This document shows, piece after piece, positions 46,593 through 55,678 of a DNA stretch of 64,000 nucleotides (position 1 is the first letter of the stretch; every line of letters begins with the position of its first letter). Source of the stretch: Nocardia iowensis (GTDB lineage: Bacteria > Actinomycetota > Actinomycetes > Mycobacteriales > Mycobacteriaceae); NCBI RefSeq assembly GCF_019222765.1, contig NZ_CP078145.1, positions 3,410,001 through 3,474,000 of the forward strand, written 5' to 3'. The translations under genes were made by a program, and so were the position numbers. The notes below the pieces were generated by a model, which saw only the letters and a list, made by a program, of their open reading frames with translations, had not been told where the DNA came from and ran no database searches.

Positions 46593-47333
46593 ATGATCGA
46601 CATAGATCCGTTCGACGGGTTGGCCGCCGAATACCAACAGGTGGACCAGGTGTTGGCCGCACTGCAGCCACACGAGTGGAGCGCACCATCGGCGGCGGCT
46701 GGATGGACGGTCGCGGACACGGTGCTGCATCTGGCGCAGACCGATGAGTTCGCCTTGGCTTCGATCACCGGGACCGACGCGAACATTCCGCGGCGCGGCG
46801 AGCTCTCGGTCGATGAGGCGATGGATCGCCTGGTCGCGGCCGAGCGTGGCGGCTCGGGAACCGAACTGCTACAGCGCTGGCGGCAGGCATCGGCCGCCGT
46901 GCTGGCCAATCTGCGCGCCTGCCCGGAAGGTACCCGGCTGCACTGGGTCACCGTCCCGTTGTCGCCGCGCACCCTGGCCGCAACCCGCGTCGCCGAACAC
47001 TGGGCCCACCTGCTTGACATCACAGAACCGCTCGGATTGGAGTATCCGGATACCGACCGACTCTGGCTCATCGCCCGCCTTGCCCACCGCACCCTGCAGT
47101 ACGCCTTCGCCTCTGCCGGTACGCAGGGCGGTCCGGTGCGCTGCGAACTAGTCGGCCCTAATGGTGACCTATGGATCTTCGGCGACGGAAACGCCGATTC
47201 GGTGATTCGGGGCTCTGCGGGGGAGTTCTGTCGCGTCGGCGCGCAACGTCTCAAACCCGAGGACACCAGCCTCATCACGCAGGGCCCGAACGCCGCGACC
47301 GCCCTGCAACTGGTCCGCAACTACGCGCTCTGA
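46593..47333 (+). CDS. Mycothiol-dependent maleylpyruvate isomerase-type (DinB/TIGR03084) protein
   Basis: 246 residues. The N-terminal DinB-like four-helix bundle has PHEWSAPSAAAGWTVADTVL and HLAQTDEFAL, then RVAEHWAHLLDITEPLG, giving the two or three metal-binding histidines. A C-terminal domain (about 170-246) contains VGPNGDLWIFGDGNADSVIR. The family uses mycothiol or binds zinc for isomerisation or transfer. Mycothiol use supports an actinobacterial host. The start is ATG 46593 with a strong GGGAGGG site. Confidence 0.82.
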   Translation: MIDIDPFDGLAAEYQQVDQVLAALQPHEWSAPSAAAGWTVADTVLHLAQTDEFALASITGTDANIPRRGELSVDEAMDRLVAAERGGSGTELLQRWRQASAAVLANLRACPEGTRLHWVTVPLSPRTLAATRVAEHWAHLLDITEPLGLEYPDTDRLWLIARLAHRTLQYAFASAGTQGGPVRCELVGPNGDLWIFGDGNADSVIRGSAGEFCRVGAQRLKPEDTSLITQGPNAATALQLVRNYAL

Positions 47334-47515
47334 ACGAATGGTCGCTCGGCTGCCAGCAGCGGCGTCATCCCGAAGAAATGCCGCCGTTTCGAGATTGAAG
47401 ACTGAAGTGGAGGTGAAGGCGCGGTTCGCTAACTATCGACTTCGAGATCGCGATTTCCATCAGTTCGGACCCGACCACAACGGGGTCGGTCGAACGCGCG
47501 CACTTCGGTGCGGGT

Positions 47516-47674
47516 TCAGGCGCTCATCCGCAACAGTTCGTTGAGTGCTTCTGATGGTGCCTTGGAGCCGAGGGTTTGTCGAGGGCGTTGGTTGAGTTCG
47601 TCGGCGATGGCATCGAGATCGGTTGGGGTGTAGTCACGCATGTCGGCGGTGCGGGGAAGGTATTGGCGGACAAG
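47516..47674 (-). mobile_element. C-terminal fragment of an IS30-family transposase
   Basis: Read on the minus strand, 47674-47516 encodes LVRQYLPRTADMRDY, then LDAIADELNQRPRQTLG and PSEALNELLRMSA before TGA. This is the ending of IS30 transposases, in which ELNxRPRxTLG and a following PxEAL are diagnostic. Upstream of base 47674 the frame no longer resembles the family, so about 85% of the gene is gone. Confidence 0.8.
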
Positions 47675-48182
47675 ACAACTGGCCCACCTCCTGGTCGTGA
47701 CGACGTCTGCCTGATTCTCGTGACATTGACCGCGCTGACCAGATCGGCTGGGGAAATCCCGATTTGACTGGGGGAGATCCCCATTTGAGCTGGCAGCAGC
47801 TTCGCCGCCGCCGAGCTTTTCGGCGCTGGCAGGGGTTGGACGGTCTGGGATGCACTGCTGAACATGCGGTGCCGCAACGACGGGTAGCGGCGCTCGTCGC
47901 CGACGAACAGGCAGCCCGCCAGTGGGGTGGAAGCAGTTCGATCACGTATAGTAGGGCGTCTACGGGATCTTTCCGAAACGGTTCGCTATCAACAAGATTC
48001 GCTCAATCGACGCATGTACGCTGGGACGGCAGCGTTGGTGCGGGCCGTGGTTTGATGCCGTGACGTTGGCCTTATCGTTGGCTTGAATGTCAGTCGAGCC
48101 GACCAGGGGAGTGCTCGACACATCACTGTCGCTATGTCGAGTAGTGGGTGTTTTCCGACCCGGTTGCTTCAGTGGAGACATC
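47675..48182. other. Region beside the IS30 remnant with no supported gene
   Basis: About 500 bases of mixed character after the transposase fragment. Several open frames exist but none reads as a known or coherent protein. It probably includes scar sequence from the insertion element. Confidence 0.35.
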
Positions 48183-48608
48183 GTGAGATTCATCGGTCGG
48201 TTGCGGCTCGGTTACTCCGCGCTGGCGCTTCTGGTGGCAGTAGCGCTCGCAGTGCCGATGCTCGACTGTGTACTGACCGAAAATATCGTTCCTTCGCATG
48301 CGGAAGTCGTCTCGGTTGCCGACCGGACCGCCGCTCCGGTAACCGGTGACTCGTCCCATCAGCTCGATGACCAGGGGGGCCGCGAGTGCTGGGGCCATCT
48401 GGCGCACTGCTTGCCGAAACTGGTGGCACCGAGTGCGGACAGGACGCCGATCGTCCCGCAATTGCTCGTCGCCCTCGGGCTGATAGCCGTTGGGGTTCTT
48501 ACTATTTCGAGATCTGGCCGCCCCGCGGTGTGCGCGCTTCTGATGAGCGCGCAACCGGCCGTTGGTGGCCGGGGTATCGCAACGCGTCTGTGTGTCGCTA
48601 GGCGCTGA
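48183..48608 (+). CDS. Small membrane protein of unknown function
   Basis: A 141-residue protein starting at GTG 48183 with GGAGA upstream. TM1 is LGYSALALLVAVALAVPML and TM2 is LLVALGLIAVGVLTISR. Between them is an extracytoplasmic segment with RECWGHLAHCLPK and several histidines and cysteines, which could bind a metal. It precedes the PLP enzyme/MFS operon by about 100 bases on the same strand and may belong with it. Confidence 0.6.
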   Translation: MRFIGRLRLGYSALALLVAVALAVPMLDCVLTENIVPSHAEVVSVADRTAAPVTGDSSHQLDDQGGRECWGHLAHCLPKLVAPSADRTPIVPQLLVALGLIAVGVLTISRSGRPAVCALLMSAQPAVGGRGIATRLCVARR

Positions 48609-48713
48609 TCGGTCAGCGCCAGGCCGTCGTCGTTTCGTTGGATCGGCCGGTGTCCGCTGCCCGCTTGCATCTTCTGCCGCCCCTTGGCGGCCTCGATAGA
48701 GAAGACGACAGCC

Positions 48714-49850
48714 ATGGACAAGATCGTGCTGGCAAGGCAAGACGAGTTGACAACCGCTTTGGTCTGCGCGCCGACGGCGGCGCGAGGTCCCCGAGATCTG
48801 GTGGGCAACACGCCGGTGCTGTGGGTCGGGGCGTCACTGGCGCCGTCAGGCCGCGGTTTCTGGGCCAAGCTCGAGGGATTCAACCCAGGTGGCATGAAGG
48901 ACCGCCCCGCGCTTCATATGGTGCGCTGCGCGCGGCAGCGCGGCGAACTCGCCCATGGCGCCCGGATCATCGAATCCAGCAGTGGCACTTTGGGTTTGGG
49001 ATTGGCACTGGCAGGAATGGTATATCGGCACCCGGTCACGGTGGTGACCGATCCGGGGATGGAGCCGTTCGTCGCGCGCATGCTGAGGGCCTACGGCGCT
49101 CGAGTCGATCTGGTGAGCGAACCGCATCCGTGCGGCGGCTGGCAGCAGTCACGGCGTGACAGGGTGGCCGAACTGCTCGAGGAGGAGCCGGACGCCTGGT
49201 GCCCGGATCAGTACCACAACCCGGACAACGTCGACGGCTACGAAACACTGGCACTCGAATTGATACAGCAGTTGGGTCGAATCGATGTGCTGGTGTGCTC
49301 CGTCGGCACCGGCGGCCACTCGGCCGGGGCGGCGCGGGTACTGCGCCGGTTCAACCCCGAACTGCGGCTGGTCGGGGTCGACACCGTGGCGTCGACGATC
49401 TTCGGCCAGCCGGCGGGGCCGCGGCTGATGCGGGGGCTCGGCTCGAGTATCTATCCGCGCAATGTCGACTACCCGGCGTTCAACGAAATCCATTGGGTCG
49501 CACCATCGGAGGCGGTGTGGGCGTGCCGCAGACTGGCCGCGGCACACCACGCCACTGGCGGTTGGAGCGTGGGTGCCGTCGCTATCGTGGCGGGATGGCT
49601 GGCGCGCACGAGCGATCTCGGAACTCGCATCGCGGCGGTGTTTCCCGACGGGCCCGGCCGCTACTTCGACACGATCTACAACGACGCCTTCTGTGCCGAG
49701 AACGGCTTGCTCGACGCCGATCCGCCGGTCGAACCGGACACGACCGCGCACCCGACCGAACGGGTTGTGCGCCGCTGGACGCGCTGCACCCGCATAATCG
49801 ACCCGTGCCGCCGAGCCGATCGTGACAGCAAGGACCGGGCGCCGTGCTGA
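48714..49850 (+). CDS. PLP-dependent cysteine synthase-family protein, SbnA-like
   Basis: A 378-residue fold-type II PLP enzyme. The PLP lysine is in [12 protein letters not shown] (K about 62), the substrate loop is [15 protein letters not shown], and the phosphate-binding glycines are VGTGGHSAG. The ending [18 protein letters not shown] matches SbnA, which joins phosphoserine with glutamate to make a 2,3-diaminopropionate precursor; ordinary cysteine synthases end differently. ATG 48714 is chosen; TTG 48684 would add ten residues. Its stop overlaps the next gene's GTG by 7 bases. A Cys-rich tail of about 25 residues is unusual. Confidence 0.8.
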   Translation: MDKIVLARQDELTTALVCAPTAARGPRDLVGNTPVLWVGASLAPSGRGFWAKLEGFNPGGMKDRPALHMVRCARQRGELAHGARIIESSSGTLGLGLALAGMVYRHPVTVVTDPGMEPFVARMLRAYGARVDLVSEPHPCGGWQQSRRDRVAELLEEEPDAWCPDQYHNPDNVDGYETLALELIQQLGRIDVLVCSVGTGGHSAGAARVLRRFNPELRLVGVDTVASTIFGQPAGPRLMRGLGSSIYPRNVDYPAFNEIHWVAPSEAVWACRRLAAAHHATGGWSVGAVAIVAGWLARTSDLGTRIAAVFPDGPGRYFDTIYNDAFCAENGLLDADPPVEPDTTAHPTERVVRRWTRCTRIIDPCRRADRDSKDRAPC

Positions 49851-51124
49851 CCGCGTTCCGTGCCGCGCGCTCGCTCCCGCCCACCGTGCAGTTGCTGCTG
49901 GTCAATCAGTTCGGCGTATATCTCGGCTTTTATATGCTGATTCCGTTTCTCGCCACGCACCTGCGCGATAACCTGCACCTGGCCACGGGGGTTGTGGGTG
50001 CGATCATCGGCGTCCGCAGTCTCAGCCAGCAAGGCTTGACCCTACTGGGCGGCTCGGGTGCCGACCGTATCGGCTGCCGACCGTTGATCATTGCCGGATG
50101 TCTGCTCCGCGCAGTGGGTTTCGGAGCCTTCGCGGTGGTGGACAGCGCCGTCGGGTTGGTCCTTGCCGCGATGGTGACCGGGGTAGCGGGCGCGATGTTC
50201 AGTCCAGCGGCCCGTGCTTATCTCGCACACGAGTCCGGAGCCCAACGGCTGCAAGCTTTTTCCCTGTTGAATGTCGCGGGAGAATCCGGCACGCTGATCG
50301 GCCCGCTCATCGGCAGCCTGCTGCTCGTGGTCGACTTTCGCTTGGTGGCGACGGCGGCGGCGCTGGTGTTCGCCGTATTGACCATCGCGCAAATCCTGAC
50401 GCTACCGCCGCGCCCGGTAGCTCCACCCGAGCAGTCGGTGATAGCCGACTGGCGGGAAGTCATCGCCAATCGTCGATTTCTGCTCTATGTGTGCGCCACT
50501 TCTGCGATCTTCGTGCTCTACAACCAGCTTTACCTGACATTGCCCCTGGAGGCCGCCCGCACTTCGGGTTTCGCGGGGTCTGCCGCGCTCCTGTTCATCG
50601 CGTCCACCCTCGTAACCCTCGGCCTGCAGGTACGGATCACCGAATGGTGCCGACAACGATGGGCCTCGCCGACCTCCGTCGGGATAGGGCTGACGCTGTG
50701 CGGACTGGCATTCGTACCGACCGCCTTCGGTAGTACTGCACAATCGGCGGCCGGCGCGACGGGGATGTGGGAAGCCTTCCCCCCGATGCTGCCGACGATT
50801 CTGGCCACGGTCGTGCTGACGCTCGGCGTGGCGGTGGCACAGCCCGTGGCGCTCGATCTGACATCCGAGTTCGCCCGCCCCGCTCTGATCGGTACCTACC
50901 TGGGTGTGTTCGCGACTGCCTCCGGGGTGGCGGCGGTGGTCAGCAACACCGTTGTCGGTTACACCGTCGACCTCGGCGCCCGAATGAACGTGCCCTGGCT
51001 GCCGTGGCTGCTGCTGGTCGGTTACGGGATCGGGGCCGCCGCCCTGATCGCCGTGATGCGTGCTCGCTCCCTCTTCCCACCCATCGAACCAGGAAATACC
51101 CGACAACAGAGGACGCAACGATGA
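49844..51124 (+). CDS. MFS transporter (DHA1 type)
   Basis: A 426-residue permease starting at GTG 49844 inside the end of the PLP enzyme gene. It has about 12 hydrophobic segments, [20 protein letters not shown] in TM1, [15 protein letters not shown] in the TM2-3 loop and [20 protein letters not shown] in TM5. It lies between two PLP enzymes and overlaps both (stop/start ATGA at 51121), so all three are translated together. The natural reading is export of their product. Confidence 0.85.
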   Translation: MLTAFRAARSLPPTVQLLLVNQFGVYLGFYMLIPFLATHLRDNLHLATGVVGAIIGVRSLSQQGLTLLGGSGADRIGCRPLIIAGCLLRAVGFGAFAVVDSAVGLVLAAMVTGVAGAMFSPAARAYLAHESGAQRLQAFSLLNVAGESGTLIGPLIGSLLLVVDFRLVATAAALVFAVLTIAQILTLPPRPVAPPEQSVIADWREVIANRRFLLYVCATSAIFVLYNQLYLTLPLEAARTSGFAGSAALLFIASTLVTLGLQVRITEWCRQRWASPTSVGIGLTLCGLAFVPTAFGSTAQSAAGATGMWEAFPPMLPTILATVVLTLGVAVAQPVALDLTSEFARPALIGTYLGVFATASGVAAVVSNTVVGYTVDLGARMNVPWLPWLLLVGYGIGAAALIAVMRARSLFPPIEPGNTRQQRTQR

Positions 51125-52272
51125 AGTACGACAACATCATTGATGTCATCGGAGGCACTCCGCTCGTTCGGCTCAACCGCCTCACTCGAGCATCTGAGGC
51201 AACCGTATGGGTCAAACTCGAATGTCTCAACCCCAGCGGTAGCGTCAAGGCACGCCCGGCCGCCGCCATGGTGCGCGAAGCCCTGCACTCCGGCGAACTC
51301 GCCACGGACGGCGCGATTGTCGAGGCTACGTCCGGAAACCTGGGCATCGCGCTGGCCATGATCGGTGCCGCACTCGGAATCCGTACCGAGATCATGGTCG
51401 ACCCGCGCACCCCACCGTTCAGCGTTCGCAGCATCGCCGCTTACGGGGCGCAACCTAGGCTCGTCGAAACAAGCGACGAACATGGCAAATACCAAATCCC
51501 CAGGATTCGCGCCGCCGAAAAGATCGTTCGCAATACGACTGGCGCGTATATGCCTAACCAGTGGAACAACCCGAACAACCCGGCCGCGCACAGCACCACG
51601 ACGGCACAGGAGATCCTCGCCGACCTGCATGGCGACGTGCATGCCGTGGTCTGTACCACGAGCAGTTGCGGCCAGATCACCGGAATCGGACGAGCGCTCA
51701 GACAAGCAGGAAGCCATTGCCTCACCGTGGCGGTGGATGGTCGAGGATCTACCGCCATCGGAGGGCCGATGGGACAGCATCTGCTGATCGGCTTGGGCTC
51801 TGGATTCACCCCTGGCAACTTCGACCGCAGTGTGATCGATCATGCGTACTGGTGCGGGGACGCCGAAGCATTCAGCACCTGCCGACTGCTGGCGAGTACC
51901 GAAGGCTTGCTACTGGGCGGATCCTCCGGAGCGGCCGTCTTTATCGCCTTGCGCGTCGGACAGCTGCTGGGCCCCGGGCACAATGTGGTCGCCATCGCCC
52001 CCGACGGCGGCGACCGGTACCTGGAGACGATCTACAGCGACGCGTGGATTTCCACCAACAACGTCGAGCTCGCAACCACGATCGACGACCTCCGCACCCG
52101 CCTCGCCGACTACGCCCCCTTCCCCGGCGATCAACTCGAGCCATGGCGACACTACTCGGCGGCCACCAGCACGTCTGGCACCAATAACGTTGCGGCCTCG
52201 GCGAGTCCGGCTATGCCGGCGAATTTCGGTGTCGGTCATCGGCGAACCACGAAGGCGGTCGACCAGGGCTGA
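51121..52272 (+). CDS. PLP-dependent cysteine synthase-family protein, close to SbnA
   Basis: A 383-residue fold-type II enzyme. NPSGSVKARPAAAM holds the PLP lysine (K43); EATSGNLGIALAM and the end VAIAPDGGDRYLETIYSDAW match SbnA closely (SbnA has GDRYLDLVYSDTW). The usual cysteine synthase sequence at the lysine (GSxKDR) reads GSVKARP, with A in place of D. The start ATG 51121 overlaps the MFS stop. The likely chemistry is beta-replacement on O-phosphoserine or O-acetylserine. The last 50 residues are low-complexity. SbnB-like dehydrogenase is not visible nearby. Confidence 0.82.
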   Translation: MKYDNIIDVIGGTPLVRLNRLTRASEATVWVKLECLNPSGSVKARPAAAMVREALHSGELATDGAIVEATSGNLGIALAMIGAALGIRTEIMVDPRTPPFSVRSIAAYGAQPRLVETSDEHGKYQIPRIRAAEKIVRNTTGAYMPNQWNNPNNPAAHSTTTAQEILADLHGDVHAVVCTTSSCGQITGIGRALRQAGSHCLTVAVDGRGSTAIGGPMGQHLLIGLGSGFTPGNFDRSVIDHAYWCGDAEAFSTCRLLASTEGLLLGGSSGAAVFIALRVGQLLGPGHNVVAIAPDGGDRYLETIYSDAWISTNNVELATTIDDLRTRLADYAPFPGDQLEPWRHYSAATSTSGTNNVAASASPAMPANFGVGHRRTTKAVDQG

Positions 52273-52535
52273 GATCGGTTGGTATCGGCACCCTGGGCAC
52301 CTTAACCGGTGGCTCCGATCGGCGGCAGGTCGGAGGCGAACGGCATCGGCCAATCGCTGCGCTTTCGAGCAACCGCGGGTGGGTGTTGTAGGTGCGCAGG
52401 GTTCCTGGGGCGAAGGTGCTGCGCGCACCTGCTCGTGGAGCGGTCCTGCGATTTCGGAACAGCCCGGGGCAATGATGGTCTCGGCTTGGTCGAAGACCTC
52501 CAGGCCGTGCGGCGCGATCAAAGGTGAACGTGTCG

Positions 52536-53071
52536 CTACAGGACGCTCATATAGTCTCCGTAATGACCGCGGAGAGCGTCCTTCCCGGCATTGGCGATGA
52601 TCTGTCGGCTGTCTTGTGAGCATCGGTTTAGAAACGCGTGTATGCGAGGCCCAGGCCAGCCAGTTGCTGCGACTGCCGGCCAGTACGGCAGGGACTTGTG
52701 GTTGAGATCGTGGAAGTTGGCCCTTGCCTCAGGCACCACAGGGCGGGGGACGGGTCGTTGTCGCCCTTACGGCCAAGGCGGACGATAGCGTCTCCGTGTG
52801 CGACGTTTACCATTGTCGCCGAGCAGGGTTGCAGCGCAAGGGTTTTCAAGCGCTCGATGTCGTCGTAAAGCCCGGTTGTCCCCAGCGCCATGATTAATTG
52901 GTACTGAGTCTCCCAGGTTCGCTTATCCAGCACCTCACGTTCGAGCGCGATGCGGATCTCGGTTGCCGTGGTTGGGTCGGCGAGCGCACGCAGCCGTTTA
53001 GCGCCGCGTCGCCTCCGCGCTGACAGGGAATCTGTCAGTAGCGCCAATGCCTCGTCCCGCGTCAACGCCAT
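52536..53071 (-). pseudogene. HEAT-like hypothetical protein with a frameshift
   Basis: From ATG 53071 the frame reads ALTRDEALALLTDSLSARRR, ALADPTTATEIRIALEREVL and TWETQYQLIMALGTTGLYDD, which are HEAT-like helical pairs. After DNDPSPALW (near 52745) it degenerates to a stop at 52628. The neighbouring frame then reads coherently, RANFHDLNHKSLPYWPAV, FLNRCSQDSRQIIANAGKDA and LRGHYGDY, to a stop at 52536. The switch lies in a C/G run, TCCCCCGCCC on the minus strand, so a single-base indel or a sequencing error is likely. Confidence 0.6.
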
Positions 53072-53145
53072 AGAGTCCTGCCTTCCGTTCACATTGTCGA
53101 TCTGTTGCGCACTAAACCCGCGGCGGTTCAGGCTCGGAGTTCTGA

Positions 53146-53823
53146 GTGAGTTCGGTGCCGCCGCAGGCTTGGCAGGTGCGTCTGCTACTCGTCCGTCACG
53201 GGGAATCCGAGCACGCCAGACTCGGTTTGGTCGCTGGTGAGCGGGGTTGTCCGGGATTGACACCTCGCGGCCGAACCCAGGCACGTGCGCTTCGACAGCG
53301 ACTTATCGACCAGCAGCTGCGCGTCGATACGCTGTTGTCGAGCCCGGTTCCGAGAGCTCGGGAAACCGCTCGAATCCTGCGACCCGCCCTGCATCCCGCG
53401 GGTGCGGCTGTCGCGGTGGATAGGAACCTGGGTGAACCGGATCCCGGCGAGGGCGACGGATTGACCACCGACCAGTTCGTCGCCCGTTACGGCACTCTCG
53501 ACCCGCAGGTAGCGCCGGACCGGCCTCGCTGTCGTGGCGGGGAGAGCTGGAACGCCTTCCTGGCTCGCGTCCGCGACACCACCACCAGCCTCCCGACGCG
53601 GTTTCCGGATCAGACCGTGCTGGCAGTGACCCACGCGGGTTTCATCGTCTGGTTCTTCCTCGGACTATTCGCTGTACCGCCGTCGGCCGACCGCGCACGG
53701 CTCGATCCCGCCTTCGCATCGCTGACCGAATGGGAGTTCGATGAGACACAACGCAACTGGCGGCTGATCTCGTTCAACGACACCGCGCATCTGCAGACCG
53801 ATACCGGTATCTCATCCGATTAA
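53146..53823 (+). CDS. Histidine phosphatase (phosphoglycerate mutase-like) family protein
   Basis: A 225-residue branch-1 histidine phosphatase. LLLVRHGESEHARLGL contains the RHG catalytic His (about 18). LSSPVPRARETARIL holds the second Arg, GGESWNAFLARV the acid, and VLAVTHAGFIVWFFLG the second His. The start is GTG 53146. It may be a phosphatase or mutase on an unknown substrate. Its end overlaps the convergent DUF6886-like gene by 4 bases. Confidence 0.87.
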   Translation: MSSVPPQAWQVRLLLVRHGESEHARLGLVAGERGCPGLTPRGRTQARALRQRLIDQQLRVDTLLSSPVPRARETARILRPALHPAGAAVAVDRNLGEPDPGEGDGLTTDQFVARYGTLDPQVAPDRPRCRGGESWNAFLARVRDTTTSLPTRFPDQTVLAVTHAGFIVWFFLGLFAVPPSADRARLDPAFASLTEWEFDETQRNWRLISFNDTAHLQTDTGISSD

Positions 53824-54356
53824 CTGCGTGGTCGTCCGCCGCGCAACCGAATGCCGCTGAAACCAAGAGAACTCGACGTCACGGCATCCCAGAAATCCCA
53901 CAGCCTCGGCAATACCCGCAGCTGAATTCCGGCTTGCTCATGAAGGTCGAGGAGGTCACCGACCTCCTGAGGCGGCCCCAGCGGCTCGACGGGCACGGTC
54001 GCGACATGGGCGTGGGGCACCGGGGTGCCGAACGGTCGGAACGAAGCCGCGGGCAGGCGGTAGGCAAACAGTTTGACGGTACGCAACGCGTCCAACCACC
54101 GGTACTCGATGGCATGCACGCGATCTCCGCTTCCCGCGCCGATGATTCTGTCGCGATCAGCGGGGGTTGAGGCCGGAACAACCCATGCCATCGCACGGGG
54201 ACAGTTACGAGGAAACCAGTAGTCGGGCGTTCGTGCACGGTCCACCGCCCACACGTATGCCTCGGCCTGCCGGGCGGTCGGTGCGACATGGGGAACGAAT
54301 CGTGCAATCGTGGGATCTTCGGAAAAGTGCAGAACTTCACCCGGCTCGGGGTACAT
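53820..54356 (-). CDS. DUF6886-like protein
   Basis: A 178-residue protein starting at ATG 54356: EVLHFSEDPTIARFVPHVAP near the N-terminus, AYVWAVDRARTPDYWFPRNC, VHAIEYRWLDALR and YRLPAASFRPFG. The HFSEDPTI..F.P opening is typical of a widespread small family of unknown function. No active site is known. Confidence 0.72.
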   Translation of the reverse strand: MYPEPGEVLHFSEDPTIARFVPHVAPTARQAEAYVWAVDRARTPDYWFPRNCPRAMAWVVPASTPADRDRIIGAGSGDRVHAIEYRWLDALRTVKLFAYRLPAASFRPFGTPVPHAHVATVPVEPLGPPQEVGDLLDLHEQAGIQLRVLPRLWDFWDAVTSSSLGFSGIRLRGGRPRS

Positions 54357-54905
54357 GCCGACATCGCTACCACATCGGCCAGCTCGGCTCAACGCATTTC
54401 GGTCCGGCTACCGCAGCCCTTGAACATTCTCTTCTGCCGCTGGGCACGCGGTCGGCAGACGAGAACGGTTGTGGATCAAGGCGATATGGAATGTCTGGGC
54501 TGGTGTCCACGGAGAATTATTGCAATTCTGGTTATGGCAAGCCGACTCGGGGCAGCTCGATGCCCACTTGCGCAAGATCCTCGCTAGAGGCAATCGGCGA
54601 AAAGTGAAGCAGCACAGGATAATTCTGCGACATATGATGGATATCGCCGCTCGCGCGCTCGGATGGTCGGGACAACCCGATCGACCGGACTGTGAACCTG
54701 GGCAAGCGAAAGGCGGTAGCACGCAGCAAGATTCGCGAGCTCGGAGCGTTGCCACGGCTGCGGCAGCAACTGCGCGACTGGGCGGACGGGAGGCGCTGCT
54801 CGACGACATTCATGACCTCTATACCGATGACCCCGGGCGCGGCGTGTGGCTCTCCAGGTATGGCGCGGCGGCGCGCGCCCTGGTGAAAGAGCTAGAGGAC
54901 TCGAA

Positions 54906-55061
54906 TCGCCGAATCCGGATGGCCTGCCGCTGCCGTCGCGGGCCGGCACCCCGCGCAGTCCCAACAATTTCAACCGCACGTTCGGAGAGGCGCGCGAGAC
55001 CGAGTTCGAGTGGGTGACGCTGCGGACTCTGCGCAAGGCGGTGTCGACTCGGGTGTATGAA
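54906..55061 (+). mobile_element. Tyrosine recombinase (integrase) C-terminal fragment
   Basis: One + frame reads GLPLPSRAGTPRSPNNFNRT, then FEWVTLRTLRKAVSTRVYE, which is the late catalytic domain of phage-type integrases (VFPxRxGTPRxPNNF... VTPHTLRRTVAT). The HxxR box is TLRTLRK here, so the His is already lost, and the tyrosine part that should follow is absent. The whole of 54357-55210 otherwise lacks an intact gene. It marks a lost integrative element. Confidence 0.65.
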
Positions 55062-55210
55062 CGGACCAAGGACGGCGCTGCGACCCGAGCTTTTCCGTTC
55101 ATCAAGCGTCGTGCGAAGTACTGCCGATGCCGCAGTGAACCGATTCTGGGGCGGTCGGGGCTGGCAGCTTCGATACCTATGTCGGCGTTCGGATTCTGTT
55201 GATTGATGCG

Positions 55211-55645
55211 ATGATTGCCGGCATGGGACTCTCACGCGTGGTCTGGTTACTGTTGGCTGGAGCGACCGCCGTGTGGGGGGTATTCGTTGCGTCCGAACCG
55301 CTGAACCAGATCTCATCGTGTGAGGTCGTGCAGCTAGACGCCACGTGCGGCGACTCGATAATCGCCCGCTACGGAGTGGGGCTCGTGCTCCTGCTTGCGG
55401 TCCCGGTTGTTCTATGTGTGCTGCCCGCACTGCGCGTTACCCATGGTCTGTCGTGGCTAGTCGCCGGCGTGCTGGTGATCGGTTCCCTTCTTGCGTTGCC
55501 CGCGACCGATACCGTGTTCGCCGCGTTGGTGTACTACCTGCCGGTCGGCGCGATCGCGGTTGTGGTTGCGGGGTATCAGATCTGGTTCGACCGGCGCAGC
55601 GAGAGAGTCCCGGCGAAGCAGGGTGACACAGCGTCGACCGCTTGA
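55211..55645 (+). CDS. Small integral membrane protein
   Basis: About 144 residues with four hydrophobic segments (VVWLLLAGATAVWGVFVAS, YGVGLVLLLAVPVVLCVLP, LSWLVAGVLVIGSLLALP, VYYLPVGAIAVVVAGYQIW). A loop between the first two has SSCEVVQLDATCGD, two cysteines likely to be outside the cell. TTG 55199 and ATG 55223 are other possible starts; none has a strong ribosome binding site. The function is unknown. Confidence 0.62.
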   Translation: MIAGMGLSRVVWLLLAGATAVWGVFVASEPLNQISSCEVVQLDATCGDSIIARYGVGLVLLLAVPVVLCVLPALRVTHGLSWLVAGVLVIGSLLALPATDTVFAALVYYLPVGAIAVVVAGYQIWFDRRSERVPAKQGDTASTA

Positions 55646-55678
55646 GGCTGTTCGTATGCACGTGGCAGCGAGTCGCTA

